DNA of 10,145 bases from Euperipatoides rowelli. Taxonomy: Eukaryota; Onychophora; Udeonychophora; Euonychophora; Peripatopsidae. The translations under genes and the position numbers were made by a program. The stretch lies in NCBI GenBank assembly GCA_003024985.2, contig PXIH01S0006553.1; one strand, written 5' to 3'. The first letter of the stretch is position 1. Every line of letters starts with the position of its first letter. The notes beneath the pieces are model-generated. The model ran no database searches and was not told the origin of the DNA. It saw only the letters and a program-made list of their open reading frames with translations. Of this stretch, positions 1-7,079 are shown one piece after another.

Positions 1-303
1 TCTTTGTTGAAATGTATATATCGTTCTACAATAATCAACGGCTTTGGATTTAGGTGATCAGACAATAGCTTCGCCATCCATTATAATTTTTCTGCTAGTT
101 TTTTGGAGTACATAAATTGCTTAGCAGATTGAATGTTTTTTTTCTATTACAGTTAGCAAAAAATCCATGTGCTTTCCTCAACTACATCGTTAGCCAAAAA
201 AAAAATAGCTCTAATTTTTCCACACATCTGTACCAATTCTCCATACCCGCAACACACTGAAATTCTCTTAAATATCCCAGAGTACCCACAGAAGATAATA
301 AGC
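1..303 (-). pseudogene. Ty3/gypsy-type Gag fragment, decayed
   Basis: Reading the minus strand from about 300 down to 1 gives Gag-like pieces in the right order but in changing frames. First comes GTLGYLREFQ followed by MENWYRCVEKLELFF, then ANDVVEE, then TFNLLSNLCTPKN, and finally HLNPKPLIIVERY running off the window edge. This order (a short W-x-x-Y/C-x-E+ aromatic stretch, the aNdV-like step, then a PKPL-I-ERY block) is typical of the Gag N-terminal half in Ty3/gypsy elements of invertebrates and fish. There are several frameshifts, one at the run of ten A at 196-205, and at least one stop. It is a host retrotransposon remnant, not part of the Polinton. The identification rests on recalled family resemblance; the fragment continues left of the window. 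Confidence 0.55.
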
Positions 304-515
304 AGCGTTTCAAAGACAGGAAGTGATGTCATCCAAGATGGTGGCTGAATTTTCGAGTTAGAAACTCCAAGATGGCTGACTTCCTGTTACCATATATGGG
401 CTTATGACAGATGATGCATTCTGGGTATTATTATGATGCATGATGGGAGATCTTCTCTCATTCTCATTTTTATGCCCATATATGGGCTTATGATGTCACA
501 TTAGGATGCATGTCA
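304..515. repeat. Dispersed repeat / MITE-like segment truncating the capsid gene
   Basis: This noncoding segment is built from repeated words. CCAAGATGG occurs at about 332 and again at about 368. CCATATATGGGCTTATGA occurs as a direct repeat at 390-407 and 476-493. GATGCAT-type words recur at 414, 437 and 505. The same words, in the opposite orientation, appear at about 7080-7534 (ATGCATCCTAAT, CCACCATCTTG), so this looks like one copy of a dispersed repeat. Its right edge falls inside the major capsid gene, whose homology stops near 515 just after an ITREDYAH reading. I could not define terminal inverted repeats or a target duplication. Confidence 0.55.
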
Positions 516-1609
516 TGAGCATAATCTTCACGAGTAATAACTCCTCCGACATCTTTAAACATTTTTCTGGTACCACTAACAATCATATTGTTTGCATTAA
601 GATATAAATGATTCTTTTTATCCAATTGTAATGGTTTAAATGGATACTGTTCATTATCTAAATATAAAGTGAGATAATTCAAATCGGAGTGATGGAAATT
701 AAATGAATTTTTTGTATAATCACCATTAAATGCTGAATTATCTACTAAGGCTAGAACAAGATTTTTAGTAATTTGTCCGTAAAATAAATTATCTTGAGTA
801 GTATTATGCCTGCAGGAATGGAGATTGTTTTATATACGGTACGGTCCATCAGATATTTAGCTGCTCCTTTAAGTAATGAATGTCAATGACCTAGAAGAAC
901 CGGTGGGGAGAGGATAACTTTTCTAACATAATTTAAATTCATCTATTTGAATTTTATAAGCTTCGGCAACTTCACTCGACAATAAACAAAATGTATTTCT
1001 ATTTCTATTCATAGGTAATTTCATAGCTACACAATTCGATAAATATTTGGATTGAAAAAAGATATCACTATGAATAGGCCCCATAAGTTCTACACTTATG
1101 GGGCCTAATTTAAAAAATTCACCTCATTTCACAAAACCATCATTACTTTTATCTGTAGCATCCATATGTCCTGCGATATCTTTAAAAAAATAAAGCATTG
1201 GCAAGTTGTGTAGAGATAGCATCTTCTCCATAATTCAATAAGGTTTCAATGAATGCTCAATAAGGGTAGTAGGGATTTGTATGGGAGACAATCGTATCAT
1301 TCATACAGTAATTTCATTGAATGGATGTAGAATTAAATTCACTGGAGCTACTTTACTTTTGGTTTTTAAATCTTCACCTTTCCCATTTAAAATTTTACAT
1401 TTAACGTAAAGTCTTGTGTGGTTGAGATTGATATATTGTTCACCACTTTCCGAAATGAAAAAATCAATTGGTGCCAAAGCTGTAAGAGATGAAACCGGGA
1501 TGTATTCCACCCATTGACCTATTAAAATTGAAGTTTGTGTCCCAGGAATAGTGAAAAGTTCTAATTCAGATTTAGCACACTCACAGGAATGATGATGAAG
1601 TAACAACAT
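488..1609 (-). pseudogene. MCP: Polinton/adintovirus-like major capsid protein, degenerate and 3'-truncated
   Basis: This is the major (double jelly-roll, hexon-like) capsid protein of a Polinton/Maverick-type element, related to proteins often annotated as F54H12.2-like in animal genomes. The start at 1609 opens a 102-codon intact stretch with SCECAKSELELF, TQTSILIGQWVEY and APVNLILH. The remainder follows on the same strand in shifting frames: AFIETLLNYGEDA (about 1255-1215), KDIAGHMDATDKS (about 1180-1140), GPIHSDIFFQSKYL (about 1080-1040), YVRKVILSPPVLLGH (about 930-886), and a final open stretch ending SGTRKMFKDVGGVITRED. Stops lie at 1257-1259, 1124-1126 and 883-885. Frameshifts fall near 1305, 1185, 940 and 780. 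Homology ends near 515, where a dispersed repeat begins, so the C-terminal part is missing. It lies directly downstream of the other capsid-module genes. The order of blocks makes the family call firm; the precise breakpoints are approximate. Confidence 0.82.
1075..1107. repeat. Perfect 14-bp inverted repeat (hairpin) inside the capsid gene
   Basis: TAGGCCCCATAAGT at 1075-1088 and its exact reverse complement ACTTATGGGGCCTA at 1094-1107 are separated by a 5-base spacer, TCTAC. On the minus strand it encodes the LGPISVELMGP region of the broken capsid gene. There is no T-run after it and it sits within coding sequence, so a terminator role is unlikely. Confidence 0.9.
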
Positions 1610-1688
1610 GTTATTTAAAAGAAAATATTTTTCAATGTAGATGTCTTAGGCTTCCTCTTTTTGGACTTCTGTCTCTTACAAAATCTTT

Positions 1689-2060
1689 TCAATAATGACG
1701 TGGTGGAACAAGAATGTTTCTTTTATTCTTCTTTTTTAAAATTGAACGAGATCTTTTTCGTTTTCGACTTCCTCCTCCTTGTTTCGTGACGAGTGATGAA
1801 ATTTTTGTCCTACATCTTGTAGCACACTAACTAGCCACATCTTTAGCTACGGTAATAACATGAGGTTTTAATGACGTGGTTGCACTAGTTATTTTAGGAG
1901 TGATATATCGAATACCTTTACTCATTAGAGGTACTATTTTTCTAAATAAACTACTTAAAAAGGATCCTAAACTGTAACTGTACTGAACCTGACTTCCTTT
2001 AAACACATCAAAATCGGCACCTCCTATTTGTCTATCATAATAGTCTATATATGGATTCAT
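1689..2060 (-). pseudogene. Small basic capsid-associated protein of a Polinton-like element, one internal stop
   Basis: The ATG at 2060 opens 77 codons beginning MNPYIDYYDRQIGG. They contain a stretch with QVQYSYSLGSFLSSLFRK and then IVPLMSKGIRYI, which matches the short hydrophobic/glycine protein found beside the capsid genes in Polintons and adintoviruses. That family has been compared with small adenovirus core or membrane-active proteins. A TAG at 1827-1829 interrupts the frame. The same frame then continues with a very basic tail (GGGSRKRKRSRS, then KKKNKR), resembling a nuclear-localisation or DNA-binding tail, to TGA at 1689-1691. KDFV follows that TGA in frame, so it may itself be a mutation within the original C-terminus. 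The gene begins just after the minor capsid homology ends and may overlap it by about 20 bases. Its exact virion role is inference. Confidence 0.68.
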
Positions 2061-2063
2061 TAT

Positions 2064-2920
2064 TCAAAGTAGGAAGAACAACGTAATCGTAAATGACGTT
2101 TTAGTATAACTTTTCTGTACCTGTGTCGTCTCTGATGTCCATTGCAATAGTGTCAAATAATTGTCTAGGTACAGATAAATAATGTGGAATATCAAATCTA
2201 TTATTAATTATACAATTTTGCTTTTTAGTATCTATGGGTATAGTACAAAGAAGCAGAGCTTGTGTATCACCTACTACTGTCGGTTGATAACATCAGAATA
2301 AAGAAATAAACTATATGCCTCTATTTATATCACTGGGATAAGTACTTGTTATTTTCATCTGTTTGAAATCCTTATAGACAAATGTAGTTAAATTTTGTTT
2401 CTTCGTACTGATTAGTGAAGTCACCATTTCAATATAGGATGTATTTTTTAATTCATCTACTTTAGCTTCTTTACATCCTAGCAGTCTGCATTCATGTTGT
2501 GAGAGTTGTAATTCTGAAAACATATAAAGTTTTCAAGATCTATTCAGGTTGAGTTGAATACTATTAATAGATGTTTTAAAACTAAAAGGTTCAATTTCAA
2601 ATTCAAAAAGAGAAAATTTAATAGCTTTATTAATAGTATCTATAAGTTCATTAATGCTAGAATAGATCCCTACAGGGATAATAAATTTTTCAACATGTTG
2701 TCGATGTTACCTAATTCATATTTATAAAGAAAATAAATTTCATTATTTTTATTTATAATATACCAAGTTTGTGATAATGAATTTCAGCTACTTCTACTTC
2801 ATAATCAGCTACTGTTAAATCTAATGTCTCTGAAAGTTTAAGTTTAAAATTTTGAGGGGTATTTTCAGGATAATATTCCATACAACTGTTGGAAGGTAAA
2901 GTAATATAAAAATGAGTCAT
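2064..2920 (-). pseudogene. Polinton-like minor capsid (penton-type) protein, degenerate
   Basis: The ATG at 2920 begins MTHFYITLPSNSCMEYYPEN and continues to YEVEVAEIHYH, a typical N-terminus of the Polinton minor capsid (penton-like) protein. Frame changes near 2765 and 2695 lead to GIYSSINELIDTINKAIKF and then, after a break near 2535, to MFSELQLSQHECRLLGC (from 2523). TAG at 2311-2313 and TGA at 2293-2295 are in-frame stops. The same frame then gives PTVVGDTQALLL and PHYLSVPRQLFDTIAMDIR, another family hallmark, before TAA at 2101-2103 and a short tail. The total, about 285 codons, is somewhat short for the family, so small deletions may have occurred. It sits between the integrase upstream and the basic capsid-associated gene downstream, with essentially no gaps, as expected for a compact virus-like element. 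Confidence 0.72.
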
Positions 2921-2978
2921 AATTTTTTAAAATCTTTTTGCAAAACCCAAATGTTGACTTGATGTAATAATATTTTTA

Positions 2979-3938
2979 TCATCCTCTTCTTTCAAGATTT
3001 TTTTCTATGTTAAAATAATCTGTACCCTCTTTTTTAAGAGCTTGTAGTTCTTCTAGGTAGTAGCCTACGTCCCATCAATGATTTCATTATTCAAATCTTT
3101 AATTTTATATACCGGTGGGACTGTAAGGATCTGTTCCGTGATAAGAAATATTACTTGAGTCCAATTCGGGAGGTAGCCTTTTTCAAAGGTTCCTTTCATT
3201 TTAGAAATTCTAACTTGTCTGATTTTAAATTTAAAGGATTGAGATTCATCCAAAATACCATAGACTTCTTTTTCATTTTTCTGATTCACTTCAATCGGAC
3301 TTTGTTGAATACTTCTATAAAAGGATTGGTTATAACTTATCAATTGGGGTAAAACATCTAAATATGTTAATGTATTTTTAGCAGTGAATTATCTCCACAT
3401 GCGGGTCTTTAAAGTTCTATTGAACCGTTCCATGACTGCTGCTTTTAATTCGGACTTTGTCGTGAAAAAATGAATATGATTATCTTTTAAATAAGTTTGA
3501 AAGATTTGATTATGAAATTCTTTCCAATCATCTGTCTGGATCTTATTAGGTTTCCGTTCTTGTATAATTTTTTTAAATGTGATGAAAATATCTTGAGCCA
3601 TCTTCGTTTTCATGGGTAAAGCCTATGCGTATTTGGAAAAGACATCGATACATGTTAAAAAATATTTATAACCGGAATTGTATTTGGAAAAATTTTGTAA
3701 ATCCACTAAATCGACTTGAAATTGATCATTAAGTCCATATACGAGTCTTCCTACACTTAAATTTTTTTCTTACCAGTTTATGTAATGTATAGGCATCTTG
3801 AGTTTTAAACCAATCATTTAATTCTTTTTTATTAGACGGTACTTCTTTGTGTACGCCCTGATGGAAGGCTTGTTTCCCCGATAGACTCCCTACTTGTTAA
3901 GGGTCGTAATAATTTTCGATCCATTGTTGACTTCCCAT
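2979..3938 (-). pseudogene. INT: Polinton-type retroviral-like (DDE) integrase, degenerate
   Basis: The ATG at 3938 (MGSQQWIENYYDP) matches the usual integrase N-terminus of Polintons. It is followed by GSLSGKQAFHQGV and DAYTLHKLVRKKF. After a frameshift in the A-run at 3762-3768 (sense strand), the catalytic core is open with VGRLVYGLNDQFQVDLVDL, FLTCIDVFSKYA, IQTDD and AVMERFNRTLKTRMWR. Candidate catalytic codons survive: Asp at 3710-3712, Asp at 3530-3532 and Glu at 3428-3430, with about 33 residues between the last two. Stops are TAA at 3897-3899, TAG at 3623-3625 (a Trp position in the family) and TAA at 3389-3391 (likely a former Tyr). The C-terminal region follows in the same frame with SYNQSFYRSIQQSP, FEKGYLPNW and PPVYKIKDLNNE. 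Then a frame change gives YYLEELQAL and IEKNLERRG, the start of a chromodomain-like end that decays after 2979. Integrase would catalyse strand transfer of element ends; this copy cannot make a full protein. Confidence 0.88.
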
Positions 3939-4042
3939 TTTTACGATCCAACACCAACTCCAGCATAAGATTTTAATTTTCAGATGTCTGATGCGGATCA
4001 TGACTTAACTCTAACTAAAATGAAAATGAATTAACAGCTATC

Positions 4043-4049
4043 TTTATAT
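4043..4049 (-). promoter_or_regulatory. Possible TATA box for the integrase gene
   Basis: The minus strand reads ATATAAA about 105 bases before the integrase ATG. In AT-rich DNA such a match is expected often by chance, so support is weak; position is the only argument. Confidence 0.2.
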
Positions 4050-4104
4050 GTTCCCATAAATATTGAAGGATACTATAAGTGTAAGGGAACCGTCTTGTAT
4101 ATTC

Positions 4105-4428
4105 TCAATCATTCATTAAAATATAAGCTTTAAGTTTCACACCCCATTCTTTTCTCATTTCAAAGTTTTCATACTCCATATGAAATTCACGACAAAAAAT
4201 TCTAAACAATTTCTTCACTTTCTCTAAAGTATTATAGTGAAGTACGGAGCAGTACTGGTAACTATCCCAATCCATATCGTGACAGCATATAGGTTTTATA
4301 TCTTGAGGTACATATTCTTGTAAACTAATTCCATACAATTGAATAAAAAGTTCTTCCTTTTCTGTAAATCTTAATAAAAATTTCATCATATGGCTTGAAC
4401 CTATACATCTCCAATTCATAGGGTACAT
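4105..4428 (-). CDS. Unrecognised intact 107-codon ORF between integrase and accessory genes
   Basis: I do not recognise this protein. It starts MYPMNWRCIGSSHMMKFLL and ends KLKAYILMND. It is rich in Lys, Glu, Phe and Tyr, has four Cys without obvious CxxC spacing, and shows no signal peptide or clear membrane segment. A middle stretch, VKKLFRIFCREF, could form a basic amphipathic helix. It is the only open frame of this size in the minus-strand block that I see uninterrupted, while its neighbours are broken every ~100 codons or less. It lies between integrase and the 4752-5497 gene, on the same strand. Upstream there is a TATAAAA at 4488-4494 and, alternatively, a consensus splice donor/acceptor pair. 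It may be a small accessory gene of the element; survival of a 107-codon frame by chance is also possible. Confidence 0.5.
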   Translation of the reverse strand: MYPMNWRCIGSSHMMKFLLRFTEKEELFIQLYGISLQEYVPQDIKPICCHDMDWDSYQYCSVLHYNTLEKVKKLFRIFCREFHMEYENFEMRKEWGVKLKAYILMND

Positions 4429-4441
4429 CTTGATCCTCTTT

Positions 4442-4506
4442 CTAACAAGTCAAAGAATAAAATGATTTTTCAAAAAAAGTTTTCAAGTTTTATACTAAAA
4501 ACTTAC
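4442..4506 (-). promoter_or_regulatory. Candidate TATA box or short 5'-UTR intron upstream of the 107-codon ORF
   Basis: Two readings compete. The minus strand has TATAAAA at 4488-4494, 60 bases before the ATG at 4428, a good core-promoter distance. The same stretch is bounded by a consensus donor (CAGAG/GTAAGT, intron start 4506) and an acceptor preceded by a T-rich tract (TTGTTAG/AAAG, intron end 4442). That would be a 65-base GT-AG intron ending 13 bases before the ATG. If the intron is real, transcription starts further upstream, where TATA-like runs also exist in the AT-rich 4552-4740 region. Confidence 0.35.
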
Positions 4507-4507
4507 C

Positions 4508-4551
4508 TCTGATAACCTGGTTTCTGATACTTGGTTTTCTGCTGGTTATAT
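4508..4551. repeat. Three imperfect ~15-bp tandem units
   Basis: TCTGATAACCTGGTT, TCTGATACTTGGTT and TTCTGCTGGTTAT follow each other directly. They lie immediately upstream (in gene orientation) of the donor-like site at 4506. They could be a repeated regulatory motif or simple slippage. The rest of the gap (about 4552-4740) is AT-rich with A and T runs and shows no gene. Confidence 0.55.
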
Positions 4552-4751
4552 TATTTTGTATGGTTATTTAATTATGAATAAAAAACAAAAATTTATTTTT
4601 AAAAAACATTTATTGAACATGATATAAATATTTTTTACAGTTCAATTTTTTTTTCAAACTAGTTTTTTCATTTTTCAAAACTAGAATAAAAATTTAGTAA
4701 TTCAAGTTATTCAGAATATTATCAAATAAAAATGGATTTGTATTTTTAACT

Positions 4752-5497
4752 TTACAATAAATTGCATTTTTGTCGGAAAAGTACATCGAATTGTAATGGT
4801 GGATATTCAATACAATGATATACATAAGTATCAATCTCAATCTTATTTGCAATAAATTCACCTTCATTCAAAGCTATGAATAAAATGTCCTGAAAAAGTC
4901 TTTTAGTGAGTAAATTTTTAGCTTTGAATTTCAACTGTTGAGGTGTTAAAGATGAATTTTTTTCTTTACATAAAACAATAAGATCAAAATAAAGTCATTG
5001 ATTGGTATATTCCATGAAATTAAAATATTGAACAGTGTCTTTACATTCTGAAAATTCAATTTTCTTTTGTAATTCTTTAGCCGTGGCGTAAACACATTTC
5101 AAATGATGAAAACATTCAAGAGGTAAAATGTCTTTGAAATTAAAAGTTTTTCCGATTTTGGATACGAGTAGTTGAACTGTAGTTTTCAAATCATTAACAA
5201 CTAATGAGGTCTGTTCTTCAAGATAGTCAGTCCGCTGCATCCGATACACTACCTCAATGGTACAGTGGTAAGGCAATGGTATAATGATTCGTGGGCTGCG
5301 GGGAAGAAGACGTCTCATTTTTCGGTACATTTACACTATTGGTTCCTTATTAGGGTAGTAAGGCATCGGTATAATGATTCTTAGGTTGAGAAAGCATTTC
5401 ATTTTTCCGGTATGGTTTCTAAAGTATTCTTCTTCTTCATAGGTTTCCTTTCCATAGAGTAAGGTGCATAATGTATATTACTATTTGAAGTATTCAT
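4752..5497 (-). pseudogene. Unrecognised accessory gene, ~250 codons, with an in-frame 90-bp internal duplication
   Basis: I do not recognise the family. The first plausible ATG is at 5497 (MNTSNSNIHYAPYS). A frame change near 5455 gives an acidic stretch with YEEEEYFRNHTGKM and then LRIIIPMPYY. A TAA at 5331-5333 is followed in the same frame by a second copy, MYRKMRRLLP then RIIIPLPYHC. From 5330 the frame is open to 4752 except for one TGA at 4995-4997. It includes DYLEEQTSLVVNDLKTTVQ, LECFHHLKCVYATAKELQKK, LIVLCKEKNSSLTPQQLKF and a C-terminus ending VLFRQKCNLL. The body looks like a soluble alpha/beta protein, without signal peptide or transmembrane helix. It lies between two other accessory genes on the same strand and has its own CCAAT/TATA-like upstream region. 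The duplicate is 90 bp, exactly 30 codons. An element-specific accessory gene is the simplest reading. Confidence 0.5.
5268..5420. repeat. Tandem duplication, period 90 bp, diverged
   Basis: The sequence from GTAAGGCAATGGTATAATG at 5268 recurs from GTAAGGCATCGGTATAATG at 5358. Both are followed by CATTTTT(C)CGGTA near 5316 and 5400. The period is a multiple of three, so both copies read RIIIP(L/M)PY on the minus strand in the same frame. Divergence shows the duplication is not recent. Confidence 0.65.
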
Positions 5498-5583
5498 GAT
5501 ATTTGAAAAAGCAGGTCTTGTAAAAGTATGGTCAAGCAGGAACAGCAATAGTAAAAAAGAATGAGATTAAAATAGTATGAAGG

Positions 5584-5613
5584 TTATACACACATCAGCT
5601 CTTCTGTGATTGG
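5584..5613 (-). promoter_or_regulatory. CCAAT plus TATA-like promoter for the 4752-5497 gene
   Basis: The minus strand has CCAATCA at 5607-5613 and TATAAC at 5584-5589, about 20 bases further on. The candidate ATG at 5497 lies about 85 bases downstream of the TATA-like site. This spacing fits an RNA polymerase II core promoter. The short gap between the 5742 gene end and this ATG would contain it. No experimental signal is available. Confidence 0.4.
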
Positions 5614-5639
5614 TTAAAATCTATATCTTATTTTGATGG

Positions 5640-5828
5640 GTTGTTTTTACTTTTTATGTTTCTTGTCTCTAGATTTGGGTTTCTTGTCCTTAGATTTGGG
5701 TTTCTTCCTTTTAGCTACTGGGGTATATATTTTNGTTGTTTTTACTTTTTATGTTTCTTGTCTCTAGATTTGGGTTTCTTGTCCTTAGATTTGGGTTTCT
5801 TCCTTTTAGCTACTGGGGTATATATTTT
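5640..5828. repeat. Exact 94-bp direct repeat separated by a single N
   Basis: Positions 5640-5733 and 5735-5828 appear identical, with the ambiguous base N at 5734 between them. Identical copies abutting one placeholder base are the signature of two contig ends that overlap but were not merged, so the duplication is probably an assembly artefact. Within each copy, short AGATTTGGGTTTCTTG-type units also repeat; on the minus strand these encode the KKPKSKDKKPKSRDKK tail of the gene ending at 5742. The rightmost copy already contains that gene's stop codon. Confidence 0.85.
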
Positions 5829-6851
5829 TTGATGCTTGATGGGTTTGTTAATACCGTAATATTTATTAAATAATTCAGGGTGGCCTAGTTGGTTCGACAA
5901 AAAATGATCTCCACAGAAATATGTGCCTTCAATTTCAGGTTTACTATTCAGGAATGTTCTAAACATTTGAATACATAACTTCTTTTCTTAATTTTAGGTG
6001 GTTTTGATTTGGTAGGGATAGCTTGATCGACGGATGTAGTTAGAGCTTCATTCGGGGTAGATATGACTTGATTCGAGGTAGAACTTATTGTGAATATGCA
6101 GTCGGTGCAGTGGTATTCAAAGATGTGAATAATACATAATCATCCGCAGCATCATAGTAGAGTGATGGCATTCTCTGTGCGAATCCATCGCATTATGATC
6201 GAGGATAGCACAATAATCGGATTTATCCATAACAAAATTAGAACAACCATAAAAGCCACATCTTTTATGTTTCATGTAATAAAATATAAATTTAGGATAA
6301 TCATTTAAATCATATTCAATGGGTACTAATATTCATAACAGCCTTTTTCATGACATCTAGATTGGAATGGTATCTCAGGTTTATCGGTTTTTAAAGGTAT
6401 GACCGGTGATACAGGTGGAGACTCGGGGGTAGTAATAATCTCTGGTACCGGTTTAGTTACAACATAACTTTCTAAAAATATAAACAGAAAAAAAGTCATG
6501 AATAGTTTGAAAAAATAAAATAGTTTAAAAAAAAAAATAAACAGAAAAAATAAAATAGAGACTTAGAAAAAAAATATTTAAGTTTATGCATACCAAGTTC
6601 TTTTTTCTTGAGAGCTAATTCTTGCTGTAAATTATGTTTTTCTGGGCTGCAGTGACTAGGATATCGGACAGGATAGCGATATGTTCTTCAAGAGTGGCAA
6701 TGTAACTCCGGACAAGTATCACAGATAAACTATTTATTTCATCAATCACCATAGCATCCATATCCCCACTGGAAATAACGTGCAAGGGTTCCATATCTCC
6801 GGTTAAATTAACATTGAGGGCTTCTAACTGCTCCATATTATTGCATTCCAT
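5742..6851 (-). pseudogene. Spliced Cys/His-rich, Lys-tailed accessory protein, degenerate, family unknown
   Basis: Starting at the first ATG (6851, MECNNMEQLEALNV), exon 1 encodes an acidic region and a heptad-like helix (SYIATLEEHIAILSDIL). After a frame change near 6635 it continues with NLQQELALKKKEL. A GT-AG intron (6472-6593) joins in phase to a Pro-rich linker (PEIITTPESPPVSPVIP). Then come a C-x4-C knuckle (RCHEKGC), a second one, RCGFYGC, with a nearby Cys and His (YCAILDH), and, after further frame changes, KCLEHS, YFCGDHF and a Lys-rich tail ending at 5742. Breaks: TAG at 6326-6328, TAA at 6085-6087, TGA at 5948-5950 and frameshifts beside them. The layout suggests coiled coil, linker, metal-binding modules and a nuclear-type basic tail, i.e. 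a DNA- or chromatin-binding regulator. I cannot place it in a family. FCGDHF is loosely like the C-x2-H of THAP fingers, but the rest of a THAP domain is not visible. It could be an element accessory gene or a captured host gene. Confidence 0.55.
6472..6593 (-). other. Candidate GT-AG intron (122 bp) in the Cys/His-rich gene
   Basis: On the minus strand the donor reads GAACTTG/GTATGC and the acceptor TTCTGTTTATATTTTTAG/AAAG, with a long T-rich tract before the AG. Removing it joins the KKKEL frame to ESYVVTKP without changing phase, while the unspliced reading meets stops. The intron is far more AT-rich than the flanking exons. The in-phase join is the best evidence that the gene was spliced. 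Confidence 0.65.
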
Positions 6852-6912
6852 AGTTGAGTTACTTCTTGTGAGAGAGCTCAGGATTAATTGATTTAAAGTG
6901 GGAAAATCAAGG

Positions 6913-7001
6913 CTTTTATGCTCTATAGTGACCAATTAGAAAGATTCCCGCCTAAAAGACCTGGATGTTGTTTTCAGTGTGGTCCGTGCCCTGTGACGTC
7001 A
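6913..7001 (-). promoter_or_regulatory. Composite promoter: CRE, E2F-like, CCAAT and TATA-like sites
   Basis: In minus-strand order toward the gene: TGACGTCA (6994-7001, perfect palindromic CRE/ATF site), GGCGGGAA (6945-6952, E2F-type core), ATTGG (6932-6936, inverted CCAAT) and CATAAAAG (6913-6920, TATA-like). The ATG at 6851 follows about 60 bases later. The order and spacing are those of a cell-cycle-responsive RNA polymerase II promoter. Each match is short, so the cluster rather than any single site is the argument. Adjacent 7002-7080 shows no gene. Confidence 0.5.
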
Positions 7002-7079
7002 CTAAAAGTAAAAATTTTTACCTTTTTGTAACGGATGTTATTTAGGATTGAAGTATATGGAAATAGTTATGGAAGTGAC

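Noticed and set aside
1075-1107. Intrinsic terminator
   Set aside because: The hairpin has no T-run, lies mid-gene, and the genome context is eukaryotic.
3155-3352. 65-codon plus-strand ORF
   Set aside because: It is the antisense shadow of the integrase C-terminal region, whose minus-strand frame shows clear family blocks.
4995-4997. TGA as selenocysteine or programmed readthrough
   Set aside because: Neighbouring genes carry TAA, TAG and TGA stops plus frameshifts, so ordinary decay explains it; no supporting RNA structure was seen.
5641-5832. Hydrophobic plus-strand ORF, rich in Phe and Leu, resembling membrane segments
   Set aside because: It is antisense to the Lys-rich tail of the 5742-6851 gene, runs through the N, and depends on a probable assembly duplication.
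6852-6935. N-terminal extension of the Cys/His-rich gene to 6935
   Set aside because: The extension begins with TTG and covers the TATA-like box. The first ATG, at 6851, fits the promoter layout better.
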